Made by a program: the position numbers and the translations under genes
Assembly (NCBI GenBank): GCA_028456385.1
Contig: JALNQF010000039.1
Span: 124,001-188,000, forward strand
Direction of reading: 5' to 3'
From: Ophiosphaerella korrae
Lineage: Eukaryota; Ascomycota; Dothideomycetes; Pleosporales; Phaeosphaeriaceae
DNA length: 64,000 nt
Shown here: one piece after another, positions 11,748 to 21,591 of the stretch
How the letters are laid out: each line of letters begins with the position of its first letter
Position numbering within the stretch: the stretch's first letter is position 1
Notes under the pieces: generated by a model
Databases searched by the model: none
Told to the model about the DNA's origin: nothing
What the model saw: only the letters and a program-made list of their open reading frames with translations

Positions 11748-12004
11748 CTTCGAGATTCAAGTAATCAAACACTGCAGGTATATTGCGATTATGACCATGT
11801 GTGTATACAAAGAGCTAGTGCGGGTTAGATTTCAGTGAGTTGTCAGTGAATAGAACAGGCCGTCACCAATAGCCTGAAATACAAAATTTCTTTCTGAGGA
11901 CAAAAGCTTCAACAATCCTCATTATAACCAATATCACATAGAGTCTTATGGCTACAATTAAATGGATAGTGAGCCAACCCAGGGAGTGTTACACTCGCAC
12001 ATCA

Positions 12005-14197
12005 CTAAGCATTGCCTGGCCAGCTAAGCGACTCTGTATCGAACTCAGGAAATGGGCCAAAAGCGGACGAATCAAGGCGAAACCAATCGGTAGTTTGCCA
12101 ATCATCAAGAAACTCATGAAACGCTGGCATTGTTGTATCCATGGGGCTCCCAAACAATGGCTGCCGGAGTTGCTGTGCGGGCTCTGCATTCATCACCGAG
12201 AACTGTCCATCTGAGCTCGTGTGAGGGTTAATCGATGCCGGATATGGACTTTGTATAGGGTTTTGAGCCTGATCCTGAACAGGTTGTACTAATGTCCTTT
12301 TTGCCTCAGCTCGGAGCTCTTGTAGAATAATGTTATATTTGCGCGAAGGTGAGTTTGTCGCAGTCGCTTGTGCAAGGTGGGATAAACAGCGCTCAGCTTC
12401 ATCTAAAAGCTTGCGACGCTCATCTACCGTGGAATTGTTGTTGCTTTCTTGTATTGCCCATACGTAGATGACAACAAGTGCACAGAAGCAGACGTAGTGT
12501 GTCCACCAAAATGCGTGAAACAATCGCCCTTCCTGAGCCATGTGGTCAACAGACTCTAACACTGTTCGGGCTGATGCTATACATTCTGTGAGGCTTTCAT
12601 TGGCAAGAGCACGTATCTCTAAGCTGTTACGGGTGGTGTTTTTCAGCAAGAACGGTCGATGAGCTAACATCAGGGCATGACAGTATGAGAGTTTGAGTAC
12701 TACAGCTTGCCTCCGAAAACTTAAGATCAGACTGCTAGGATTGATAACTCCCAGTAATGGGGGCAACGAAGATCTCCACTTTCGGAGTTCTGTTCCAAGA
12801 CGGTGAGACGCTGCCAGACGGACGTGGTCGGGTACTGGCTTGATCGGATATACCTCGCGCGAGATCTTCTCGGCAATGACAGCCAGTCTTGCATGATAGA
12901 TCAATGAGTCTATATGACAATCACTTGTGCTGTTGGCCTGCGGCCCCATACTGGACATATCTTCATCGTTGACAGGGTCTGGATAAGTCTGATCGATGTC
13001 ATCATCGTGATAGTGCCTCGGCCGCCCAAATATCGCACCCAGATATTTATCTAATATATATGCAACCCAAAATGTCCTTTTCTTACATTGGTCTTCGATG
13101 TAATCGCACTTCTGGCTTGATGGATGTTTTCGGTCATCTCTTCTGTGTAGCCCCAAAGCGGAGATGATCTGCAGGGCGTGACCAAATGTGTACCAGGCTT
13201 GGTTGAAACGACAAGACATGAGAAGGAACATCACTTGAATAAGCCGTGACTGGGCCGACTCAAGCTTGGGATAGCCAGTTTCTGTGTCGCTGAGATGCGA
13301 AGCCTCGACAAATAGCTCATCGCTTACATCAACATTGGCTGGTGTGACCGCGGCGTCGCCTCTAGCTTTTTCTTCGTGGAAGGAAGCGATAGCTAGGACT
13401 GACAAAACAACCGCAGCCTTGGCACGGCCAACTCCAGCAAACGATGGCCTGTCAGCTGCAGCATTCTCTAGAATCGATGCACACCAAGTCTCCACAGTGG
13501 GCCGATGGATTAAGCGGTAGGTCGCCATGCAGACATCGAAGTAAAGATGAAGCAAGTGCCGACCACTCTCCAGTGATGGTAATTGTATTCGACCAGAATT
13601 CTGGAACGGCTTATCATCAGCACGCATTAGTAATTGATTCTCCGCACCGAGGCCTAGTTGGCCGCTCATGACATGACTGCTTCCATTATTGGAAATGCGG
13701 CGCCAGGCACGGTGCAGAAATGAGAGGCCTGAAGTTGTGTCTAGGTACTGTCCAGCGACCTCCAAGCCCGGTGAGCCACGTGAAGGTGCTTCTTGAGCGG
13801 GCTCACTTTCAAGGGGGTATTGTGTAGCGCTATTCCCCAATTCGGGACTGTGCTGTGAGAAACTGCATGGCTGGTTGTCGGCCAATGGACCATGGCCAGG
13901 TAGGTCTGAATGATGGGGGGGCGGCGGCGGCGGCGGTCTGCCCCGTGAGTAGGCAGCTTCATAGTGACATTCGAGTCCTCGGCGCCCGCAGCTCTCACAT
14001 GGCTGCTCACCGGAGCACTTTGACTTTTTCGCCTTGCAAGTGTCGCATGCGCGTGTGACCTTGACGGTTTTCCGACGAGTGGAGCCATCAGGGTTAGCAG
14101 GTCGCTTTTGCGGGACCGTGTTGGCATGCGGCATTTGCACCTCGGGTAGTAAGCGTTCACCTGGGTGAAGTGCATGGCAGTTGTTCGACTGATTCAT
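12005..14197 (-). CDS. Zn2Cys6 transcription factor with fungal-specific regulatory domain
   Basis: Single exon of 730 residues from ATG 14197. The binuclear zinc cluster lies at residues 51-77 with spacing C-x2-C-x6-C-x5-C-x2-C-x6-C ('ACDTCKAKKSKC...CESC'), flanked by basic residues. A Pro-rich linker follows, coded by a GGC-like run near 13918. The middle-homology region begins near residue 230 ('HLLHLYFDVCMATYRLIHR') and continues through 'FGHALQIISALGLHRRDD' and 'RRTFWVAYILDKYLGAIFGRP'-like text, typical of PF04082. The C-terminus is Ser/Gln rich. It ends tail to tail with the transporter, 257 bp away, and is divergent from the aldo-keto reductase, the usual place for a pathway-specific activator. 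Targets are not known. Confidence 0.93.
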   Translation of the reverse strand: MNQSNNCHALHPGERLLPEVQMPHANTVPQKRPANPDGSTRRKTVKVTRACDTCKAKKSKCSGEQPCESCGRRGLECHYEAAYSRGRPPPPPPPHHSDLPGHGPLADNQPCSFSQHSPELGNSATQYPLESEPAQEAPSRGSPGLEVAGQYLDTTSGLSFLHRAWRRISNNGSSHVMSGQLGLGAENQLLMRADDKPFQNSGRIQLPSLESGRHLLHLYFDVCMATYRLIHRPTVETWCASILENAAADRPSFAGVGRAKAAVVLSVLAIASFHEEKARGDAAVTPANVDVSDELFVEASHLSDTETGYPKLESAQSRLIQVMFLLMSCRFNQAWYTFGHALQIISALGLHRRDDRKHPSSQKCDYIEDQCKKRTFWVAYILDKYLGAIFGRPRHYHDDDIDQTYPDPVNDEDMSSMGPQANSTSDCHIDSLIYHARLAVIAEKISREVYPIKPVPDHVRLAASHRLGTELRKWRSSLPPLLGVINPSSLILSFRRQAVVLKLSYCHALMLAHRPFLLKNTTRNSLEIRALANESLTECIASARTVLESVDHMAQEGRLFHAFWWTHYVCFCALVVIYVWAIQESNNNSTVDERRKLLDEAERCLSHLAQATATNSPSRKYNIILQELRAEAKRTLVQPVQDQAQNPIQSPYPASINPHTSSDGQFSVMNAEPAQQLRQPLFGSPMDTTMPAFHEFLDDWQTTDWFRLDSSAFGPFPEFDTESLSWPGNA

Positions 14198-14446
14198 TCC
14201 AAAGTGTGTGGTTGAGTGAAGGATGACCAAAGTCTGAGCAGTAGGAGCGATATCCGGTTGAAGCGGGGTTGCGGCTTTGACTTCCGGGTGGCATTTCTAC
14301 GTCCGGATTTTCCGGTCATGCCTTTTGCGCCTTGACCATTCCACGGTCTCACAGTAGATGTTACAAGCCAGCGCAGCAGCGTGGTCGTCACAGATAAAAA
14401 TGGACACGCATCCCATAGAACGGGCTGCAGCATTATCACCGCAGCC
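14198..14446. promoter_or_regulatory. divergent promoter between Zn2Cys6 regulator and aldo-keto reductase
   Basis: A 249-bp spacer between two start codons. ATATCCGG at 14250-14257 is identical to the box at 9641-9648 in the NRPS/MFS promoter. Further CCGG-containing sites lie near 14284, 14302 and 14311. This would fit autoregulation and co-regulation by the Zn2Cys6 protein. An 8-mer can recur by chance in 64 kb, so the placement, not the match itself, is the argument. Confidence 0.4.
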
Positions 14447-15468
14447 ATGCCTCTTCCAACACACTTCTTACTCAACACTGGTGCTCAGATACCCGCTGTA
14501 GGCTTCGGCACCTGGCAAGCGAAACCTGGAGAGGTTGAGCAAGCTGTTGAGACTGCTCTAAAGGCAGGCTATCGACATATCGACTGCGCGGCCATCTACC
14601 GCAACGAGGTTGAAGTAGGCGATGGCATTCGACGCAGCGGTGTCCCCGATCTGAGATCTTCATCACAGGCAAGCTCTGGAACACAAAGCATGCACCTGAA
14701 GATGTCGAAGCAGCCCTCGACAGTAGCTTACGGGACCTCAATGTCGAGTATCTGGACTTGTTCTTAATGCATTGGCCTGTGTAAGTTGCTCTGACTTGCC
14801 TATATCTGTTGATACTTATGCTCAGCAGCGCTTTCAATGGCGATACTGGCAAATGGTTTCCCCTCCGCGAAAACGGCATCTTCGATCTTGTCGAAATCGA
14901 CCCTGCTGTGACCTACAAAGCCATGGAAATGCTTCTTTCAACTGGAAAAGTCCGCGCTATTGGCGTGTCTAACTTCACGGTCAACCGCTTGACTAATCTC
15001 CTCTCTAAGGTTGATGTAGTCCCAGCAGTCAACCAAATTGAGGCGCATCCCTACCTCCAGCAACCCGCCTTACTTAACTTTTGTAAAAGCAGAAACATCC
15101 TTGTTGAGGCCTACTCGCCGCTTGGAAACAACCAGACCGGCGAGCCACGCACTGTCGACGATGAGCTCGTTGGTGTTCTTGGCCGAAGGTTGGGGCTTGA
15201 TGGTGGCCAGCTACTAGTGAGCTGGGGCGTTCAGCGGGGTACCGTAGTGCTGCCGAAAAGCGTCACACCAAGCCGAATCAAGAGCAACCTACATGTCCAA
15301 GAGTTACCAAAGGATGTCTTTGAAGAATTAAGTGCATTGGAAAGACATAAGAGGTTCAATCAGCTTTCACGATGGGGCTTCGATATCTTCGAGGAGCTAG
15401 GCGAGGAGGAGATACAAAAGATTGCGGAAGACGCAGCGGAACAGAATAAAGAAAAGTTTACCGTATAG
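14447..15468 (+). CDS. aldo-keto reductase, frameshifted by one base
   Basis: The ATG at 14447 opens '[15 protein letters not shown]', the N-terminal hairpin of AKR enzymes, then '[14 protein letters not shown]' with the catalytic Asp and Tyr. At the C-run 14644-14647 the frame slips. One frame over, '[13 protein letters not shown]' (catalytic Lys) and 'DLFLMHWPV' (catalytic His) continue perfectly, so one C appears to be missing. An intron runs from 14781 to 14828; a tandem CAGCAG acceptor also allows an end at 14825, and both choices keep the frame. The second exon, to 15468, carries 'AIGVSNF', 'VNQIEAHPY' and the cofactor-binding '[11 protein letters not shown]'. AKRs reduce aldehydes or ketones with NADPH in the cytosol, a fitting partner for an aldehyde-releasing reductase. 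Either a recent pseudogene or a homopolymer error. Confidence 0.88.
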
Positions 15469-17273
15469 ATTTGTGTAACAATTAAAATATCTAGCGCGGA
15501 GCCAGACCAGGCACATATATGCCACCCAACGCCCGTTTTTTGCTGCAATACACTACCTTACCACTTTCTACAAGGTCGGTTACAGATAGAAAAATAGAAT
15601 GCGTGTAAGCGGATTAGATATAGGGTATTCACACTCCCACTTGGATTAGCTATGCTTTACTACTCTGCGTGAAATATATAGCTTACTATTCCCCCCTTAC
15701 TTTCCTACTCTGCCTTCCTCGCCACAAGCTGACCTACCCTAAGAATATCCCTTTCTTCTATAATCTTAAATACCGCAACCAACACCCTAAAATCCCTCTA
15801 TACTCAGTTCTCTAACTCTAATTCTTTTACTCTAGAACCAGAAAAAGTTATTATTTATATAAATGTAACTTTAAAATAGTACTTGGAAAATATTTTATAT
15901 TATGTTATACTTTACTAACTTCTTCTGTTTTAGCTAGAGTAGTAACCTAATTATCTTTAGTTAAATAACTAATAGTGCGTTACGGTGTTCAGAGTACTGC
16001 GGCGCTGCGCAGTTGTAGAGAGTCAGGCTCAAGAAGTTATCTTACAGTCTGGTGCCGCTGTGACGAGGAACGCTTGCAAGATGAAATATTTGGCTAGATC
16101 GATCAAAGATGCGCTATGCAAGATTCGTGAATAGCGCTTGTCGGTCTTGGAGGAGTCAGGTTGGTTCAGTTAATGCGCAGCGATGGCCGTAGCTAATCTC
16201 CGGCACAGAGGGTCGCATACCGAGCCCGAGATCAATTGCCTGAGACGTAGGTTTTCTGAGATTACACGAGCAATGTGGTACGTTTTAAGCAGAGTTACTA
16301 GAACATCATAGCCTGGTCAAGATTACTAGTTAGCGAAATCTTAGCGTTCATATATTTAAGCTAGCGCATGTTTAGCTGTGTAGCTGTCAGGACCTGTCTA
16401 TTGGCGGGTGTGGAGCCAGAGCTTGGAGGGACTCGGGCTGGGCACACCTGGTTTTGCCTAGATTATATTCTAAAAAGTTTTTTAAGAGAAACTGCAATCT
16501 ACCGCTAGAGAAATGATAGGGGAGGAGCTAGTCTTGAATAAATGTAGTGGGCGCATGAGACATGCCAGAATGCTCTTGATATGGCGTGTTGTTAGTACCA
16601 GGCCGAGACTCACGGAGACGAGATCGGTTCAAACCTGCGTTTGGTAGGATTTTCGCAGCTTTGGGGAGGAATCCTATAGCTAAAAATTTTCTACGATGCT
16701 CCTGGATCAGGCGCGAGGTATTTTTTTTATCATACTATGTATATATTTCTAATCGGCCGGATGAACATGACGAGCGGCTGGGCGCTAACAGCGATATCCT
16801 TCTACTTCCCCTACAATAGTTGACCGTGGATCGCGGATACACTCGGTTTTTTGTGACACGCTGTTTGCTTGGGTCCCTATCTTTTTCTAAATACTGTGTT
16901 TAGTCTCAGTGGCTTATTGTAATTTCACTCAGTACGGCACAGGTAAAAGTGTTTGCATTATTCCTTATTTCGACTAATATAGTCACGCTACCAGATGTCC
17001 ATGTCAGCACTCTCTTTACTGTTCTCTCCTTCGTCACGAAGAAGTGCGTACTGATAAATCGAATATTCCACGCGAACTGTATAGCGTTATACGTGAGTTC
17101 CACGGTGTGAAAGAGTGAATTAGTGTTAGAGTATTTGGTAGACGCAGTCGAAGAGCCAAATACAGTATATAAAGAATTCATTGATTGAAGGGAATGAGTA
17201 ACTCGAATTCTAGATATTCATTTTTCGTATTTTCGAAACTGATTTCACCGTTTTTGGGCCCAATGATTTCGTA
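15469..17273. other. long intergenic stretch, no gene recognised
   Basis: The stretch 15600-16000 is very AT-rich and stop-rich, consistent with an old RIP-affected repeat. The stretch 16000-17270 has normal composition but only short overlapping frames (for example 16586-16819 plus, 16906-17181 minus) with no domain or splice logic. Confidence 0.5.
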
Positions 17274-20090
17274 CTAACTGTAAAATTCACTAGGTTGATG
17301 CACTACTGGACGCGACATTACTTCCCCCGTCCTCTCCTCTAAGGCAACGACAATTTTCTCATGATTTCTCTTCCGCGCGCGCTGTAGCGGCGTCTCTTTA
17401 TTTCTTCCACCCGCAATGCTACGGTTTGCGCCTCGAACAATCAACGCACGAACAACGCCAACATATCCTCCTCCAGCTGCGCCAAACAGAGGCGTACCGC
17501 TTTCATGATCCTTAGCGTCAATGTCTGCCCCCTTTCTGATTAGGATCCGCACCACCGCCTCCTGACCAGCCCAAGCTGCCCAATGTAGTGGAGTGCAATT
17601 TTTCGAATCTTGATTATTTACATCAGCGTCATGTTCCAATAGCAGTGACACAGCGGCTTCATTTCCTGCATGAGAAAAGTAGTGTAGGGCAGTTTCTTGT
17701 CGCTTGCCAAACCTCAGCGAAGGATGGATCCCTAACTCGACCAATTTCCGAACAATGTTTGTAAAGCCTAATCTAGCAGATTGTACCATAGCTTTCGCTG
17801 ATTCGCTTCTGAGCATCACGTATGTCCGCGGGTTACCGTCGTTGAGTAGGTGGAAAAGGCACTCGAATTCTTCCGTGGCGTGTGCTTCTGCCTTCTCACG
17901 AGCCTCCTTCACCACCCGGGCCATGGCTGCGGAGTTTTCTGTCGAACGCTCGAGATCCCTAGCGCAACGTTATCCACTTGTCCTTCCGAGGGCCAATATA
18001 CCGTTATACTCTAATTTCGACAACGCCATCGCTTGCTTCGCATTCCCTTTGAGTGCCGCGAGCACGCTAGGCAGCAGCCCTGATTTTGTCTTCTTCAGTA
18101 GAAGGGGGGAGATAGACTTCGAAAAAGGCCACTTTGTCACTTCCCAGGCCATCTTGCACGTTCCATTGTCCTCACTACCCATGCTTGCAAGCGCATGAAA
18201 AATTGTGCCATGCTCAAGCTCGCCAGTGAGGTTGCGTGATAATGAGTTCGCATGCGTAATATATGCCCCACCTGGACGAAACGTGGTAATGAGAGAGTAT
18301 ATAAGGCAAGCCTCCTTAGGTGAGAAACTTGTATCTGATATGAGGTGTAAGTATTCGCCGACGAAGTGTCGTACCGTTTGGGATACCAACGCCGTATTTG
18401 GACCCTCCGTCATATATGCAACGGTAGCAAGTGCCTCCCAGAAGCTTTCGCTAAGACACAAACCCGACTCCGAAATGTCTGCTTTGAGTGCAACTGCTAG
18501 GACCTGCAATGCTGTAGGGCGATCGCTTGGTTTGGGATCCAAGCACTCGACCGTGATTTTCACGAGTGCTTCTGGAGTTGTATCTGTTAACTTCAATTCC
18601 TCCTTTAGCTGGGTAATGCGTTCATTGCGGGCCTCAGGCTGGCTCCTCCGTGGTATATCCCTGGTTAAAATTCTATGTAAAACTATGCCGACTGCCCAAA
18701 TGTTGTTCTTGGTGGACCATTTTGTGATTCGTCCCCCAAATTGACCTTCCTCGACGTGGATTTCCTAGAAATTAATGAGTATCCGCTAGACGTCTGGATC
18801 TGTCGGATTAATTACCGGTGCCCAATATGCTTTCGTACCCACTTCGAGCGTGGAGGGGTCTTTTCCTCCCTCACAATATCGAAAGGATGTGCCAAAGTCA
18901 CCGAGTTTAGGAGTCTTCGCAGTGTAGCCGCTTAGGTCTTCGCCTTCTACTTTGGAGCGGGCTAAAAGGACTGTGGGATTTCGGTCAGCATAGGGTGGTA
19001 ATAATCGAGCTGAATGGACAGAATCAAACTTGAGCTTAGTACCTACTATTCAAAGGCTTGATATCCCGGTGAAGGACAGGTTCCCATGGGGACTCAAACT
19101 CTCGATACAGGCACAGGGACCTCGCCTCACGAACAGCTTGTAAGCCGTGGTGGCATCGGGATAATGCAGAAGCAAGCGCATGGAAAATGAGCCACGTGAA
19201 CTCTCCAGGAAAGATCCTTCTTACCCCGTCAGCTCAACTATGTTTCAAAACACTACTTCATACCCACCTCCTAGATCCCTCCATGAACCTCTAAAAGTCC
19301 CCGAATTCACAGTACTCTGTGAAAATCTGGAGTAGCTTACTGTCGTTAGTGCGTGTGTGATGAATGTATTCTAGTATGTTTGGATGTTTCAAAGTCATAT
19401 AGCAATTAAGTTCGGTATCCATATCGGACAAGTGTTAGTCTTTTATCGCTAGTATTAGAGGAATATCTTTTCGTGCAAATGTCTGAGTGTCTGGTCAGCA
19501 CCAGTACTTGAACGTCTTCAACGACTTACGTTATTACATTGAATGCATTTCACTTTGAATACAGAACCATAGGTTCCAAAGCCAATTTTTGGGCCTTCAT
19601 TGCTAAACTGATGCGGAGGACAGGATGTCGGCAGAGAAACCGTGCGGGGAGACGTTGGTGATACCCTCCCAGGTCCTACATCGGGGGTAGTAGAAAATAC
19701 TGGTGCTTCAATATACGAATTGGGGGACATTCTCGCGATTTTCGGGTTGGTATATCTGCCAGAAGTTGGGAAATTGTCATGTCCGTGGCGCAGGTCGTAA
19801 TTTTCAGAGTCTGGTATCAAGTCATTCACTGGCAATTCTTTGCATGCTACTCCATTCGTATGTGCGTAGATTTTCACGGATTTCTCTCTCGATTCTTCTC
19901 CAGTAGCCGATGGAGTAGCTCGATATCGTTGAAGGGCTAGAACAGTCTCACTTATGTGACCTATAGGGAGTGAGAGCTGGAGAGGGGTGAGATGGATCTT
20001 CGAGTGAGGGCCGGAGAGGAGCCTATCTATTTCTAAAGGCTTTCCCTGGGATTTTTTCGTGAAGCGAGGATGTTGGAATCTTTTTGGCAC
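17274..20090 (-). pseudogene. protein kinase-ankyrin repeat fusion with two internal stops
   Basis: Six exons: 20090-19530, 19482-19268, 19216-19047, 18970-18816, 18764-17978 and 17926-17274. Introns of 47-76 bp keep one frame of 847 codons. Order: a Ser/Pro-rich N-terminus; kinase with Gly loop 'IGFGTYGSVFKVKC', β3 Lys region 'TFARKDI', 'LKHPNILEYI', catalytic loop 'HRDIKPLN', 'LGDFGTS' and 'WAPE' (split by an intron); then 'NNIWAVGIVLHRIL'. From 17926, about five ankyrin repeats follow ('TPLHWAAWAGQEAVVRILI'). Two stops interrupt the N-lobe, TAA at 19437-19435 and TAG at 19293-19291; CAA and CAG would give them by one C-to-T change each. The first codon is GTG preceded by a stop, so the true 5' end is unresolved. 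The kinase would otherwise be Ser/Thr type with complete catalytic residues. Confidence 0.85.
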
Positions 20091-21590
20091 TTAAGATGCT
20101 GCCCAAGCTTTGCGTTCCTTAAGATCGGAGGATAGTCCAGCTGTAAATACGAGGACGCTTGGGCGACTCAGCTGCATTGATTGTGGCCAAGTTAATTATT
20201 ATAGAGGCTTTAGATTTCCCCCTAGTCCCCTCACACATATTAGATTAGTGACCCTTGAAAACCATTGCCTTTGTGTGCTGGGAAGTCTGAAAAGCTATAA
20301 GCCAGTACGTACAGAGAAATTGGGCAGGACTCCACTGTATTTTGGAATTAGGAGTTCTATATTCTATTCCCGAGCGAATGATCAAAGAAATTATAGTGTA
20401 TATGTAGTGCGGAAGGCAATCTTGAAGGTCGGAAGAAGAGTTGGTTGATTGAAGCTATTAAGAATGGCGGGATATGCCCATGCCAAGGTGAACTAACGCG
20501 AGTATAGAATAGGCAGGGGGTCGCCCCCCAACCCCGCAGGGTGTCTAAACTGAACAAGCCTTCTGAGCCTAGTAATTTCTCGTCACGAGGCAAAGAGCTG
20601 AAACTTGGAGAGCTGCCAAGCTCTGGATATAGGTAGAAGGCGCGCCTTGGGCGAGTATCTATGTGTTTTCCTATTACAGGCAGGAATAGTGATATTGATT
20701 ACCAATTCGGAGGAATTCTCCTCCCAATAGTGAGTAATTTAAATTTATCACTAAGCTAATGTGGTAATAATCATGGAAAATTCCCAAGCCTCTGTATATC
20801 CCCCTACTAATTACGGGCCTAAAACCGTCACGGAAATAATCAAAATGATAAAAATATCCGAGCTAGACGGTATCACAATCTCTCGGTTAACTTTGAAAGT
20901 GGCCTCTTTCGGTGAGCACACTGGAAGAGGTCACTTTCAAAGTTAACCGAGAGACGGTGAACTCACCGGCACAGTACTTCGCGTGATTCCCTTTCTTATT
21001 CTTCGTGGTAACGCGTGGCGCTATGTTGCAGAGTGCCTTGTTGCATTTTGTATTGAAGGGTGTTATTGAGGTCAGCTGAGGGTCAAGCTGAATTTTACTG
21101 AACTAATTACAATCTCCCTTTTAGGACGTGCTATTTTAGGCTATGTATGCCGCTAGGGAGAAAATTATCAGATAATAGTATTGCTAGACAAGTAGCAAAC
21201 TCTACCTACTATTTCTTGTAGAGGAATTAATTCGTGTAGGCCTTGAGAATTCTATAATCAGGCCCACATACGCCTTGCCGTATGGGCGTTCTTGGCTCTC
21301 GCATCTCACCTGCATATAGTGCCGGATTTGGACAGGTTAGTCTAAAATGTGCGACTGGCTTATTACGGCGTGGCGTCTTATCATGTCGATTGCTCGCTTC
21401 TCATACTAGAGTGCTAACCACACCCTTTCCGGCCTACATACATATTCTAGATTCTAAATGTTTTAAATGCTCTAAGAGCCCGCGCTTTTGCTCTTGTAAG
21501 TATTTGTACCATCAGAGCGCCAGGCTATATCTTCTTATCTTATTCGAACCTTCCTAAGACCGCCTATTTCCACCATGTTCGCACGTAGAC
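20091..21590. other. intergenic with degenerate repeats
   Basis: No domain-bearing frame was found. The stretch 20450-20760 and the AT-rich 21080-21250 look like decayed repeats. Short frames at 20110-20448 and 21282-21557 (plus) have no recognisable content. The notable object is the hairpin at 20879-20954, listed separately. Confidence 0.45.
20879..20954. repeat. 76-bp near-perfect hairpin (30-bp arms, 16-base loop)
   Basis: Arm 20879-20908 pairs with 20925-20954 over all 30 positions. The only non-Watson-Crick pair is a G·T at 20902/20931. The loop is 20909-20924. A second small inverted repeat (CGGTGA/TCACCG) follows at about 20955-20968. Such an arm length without bulges is unlikely by chance. 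It may be a transposon foldback, a replication-slippage palindrome or the template of a small-RNA precursor. No TA-type duplication is obvious at its edges. Confidence 0.85.
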
Positions 21591-21591
21591 G

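Noticed and set aside
16600..16660. tRNA-like GGTTCAAAC box
   Set aside because: No acceptor or anticodon stem can be paired around it.
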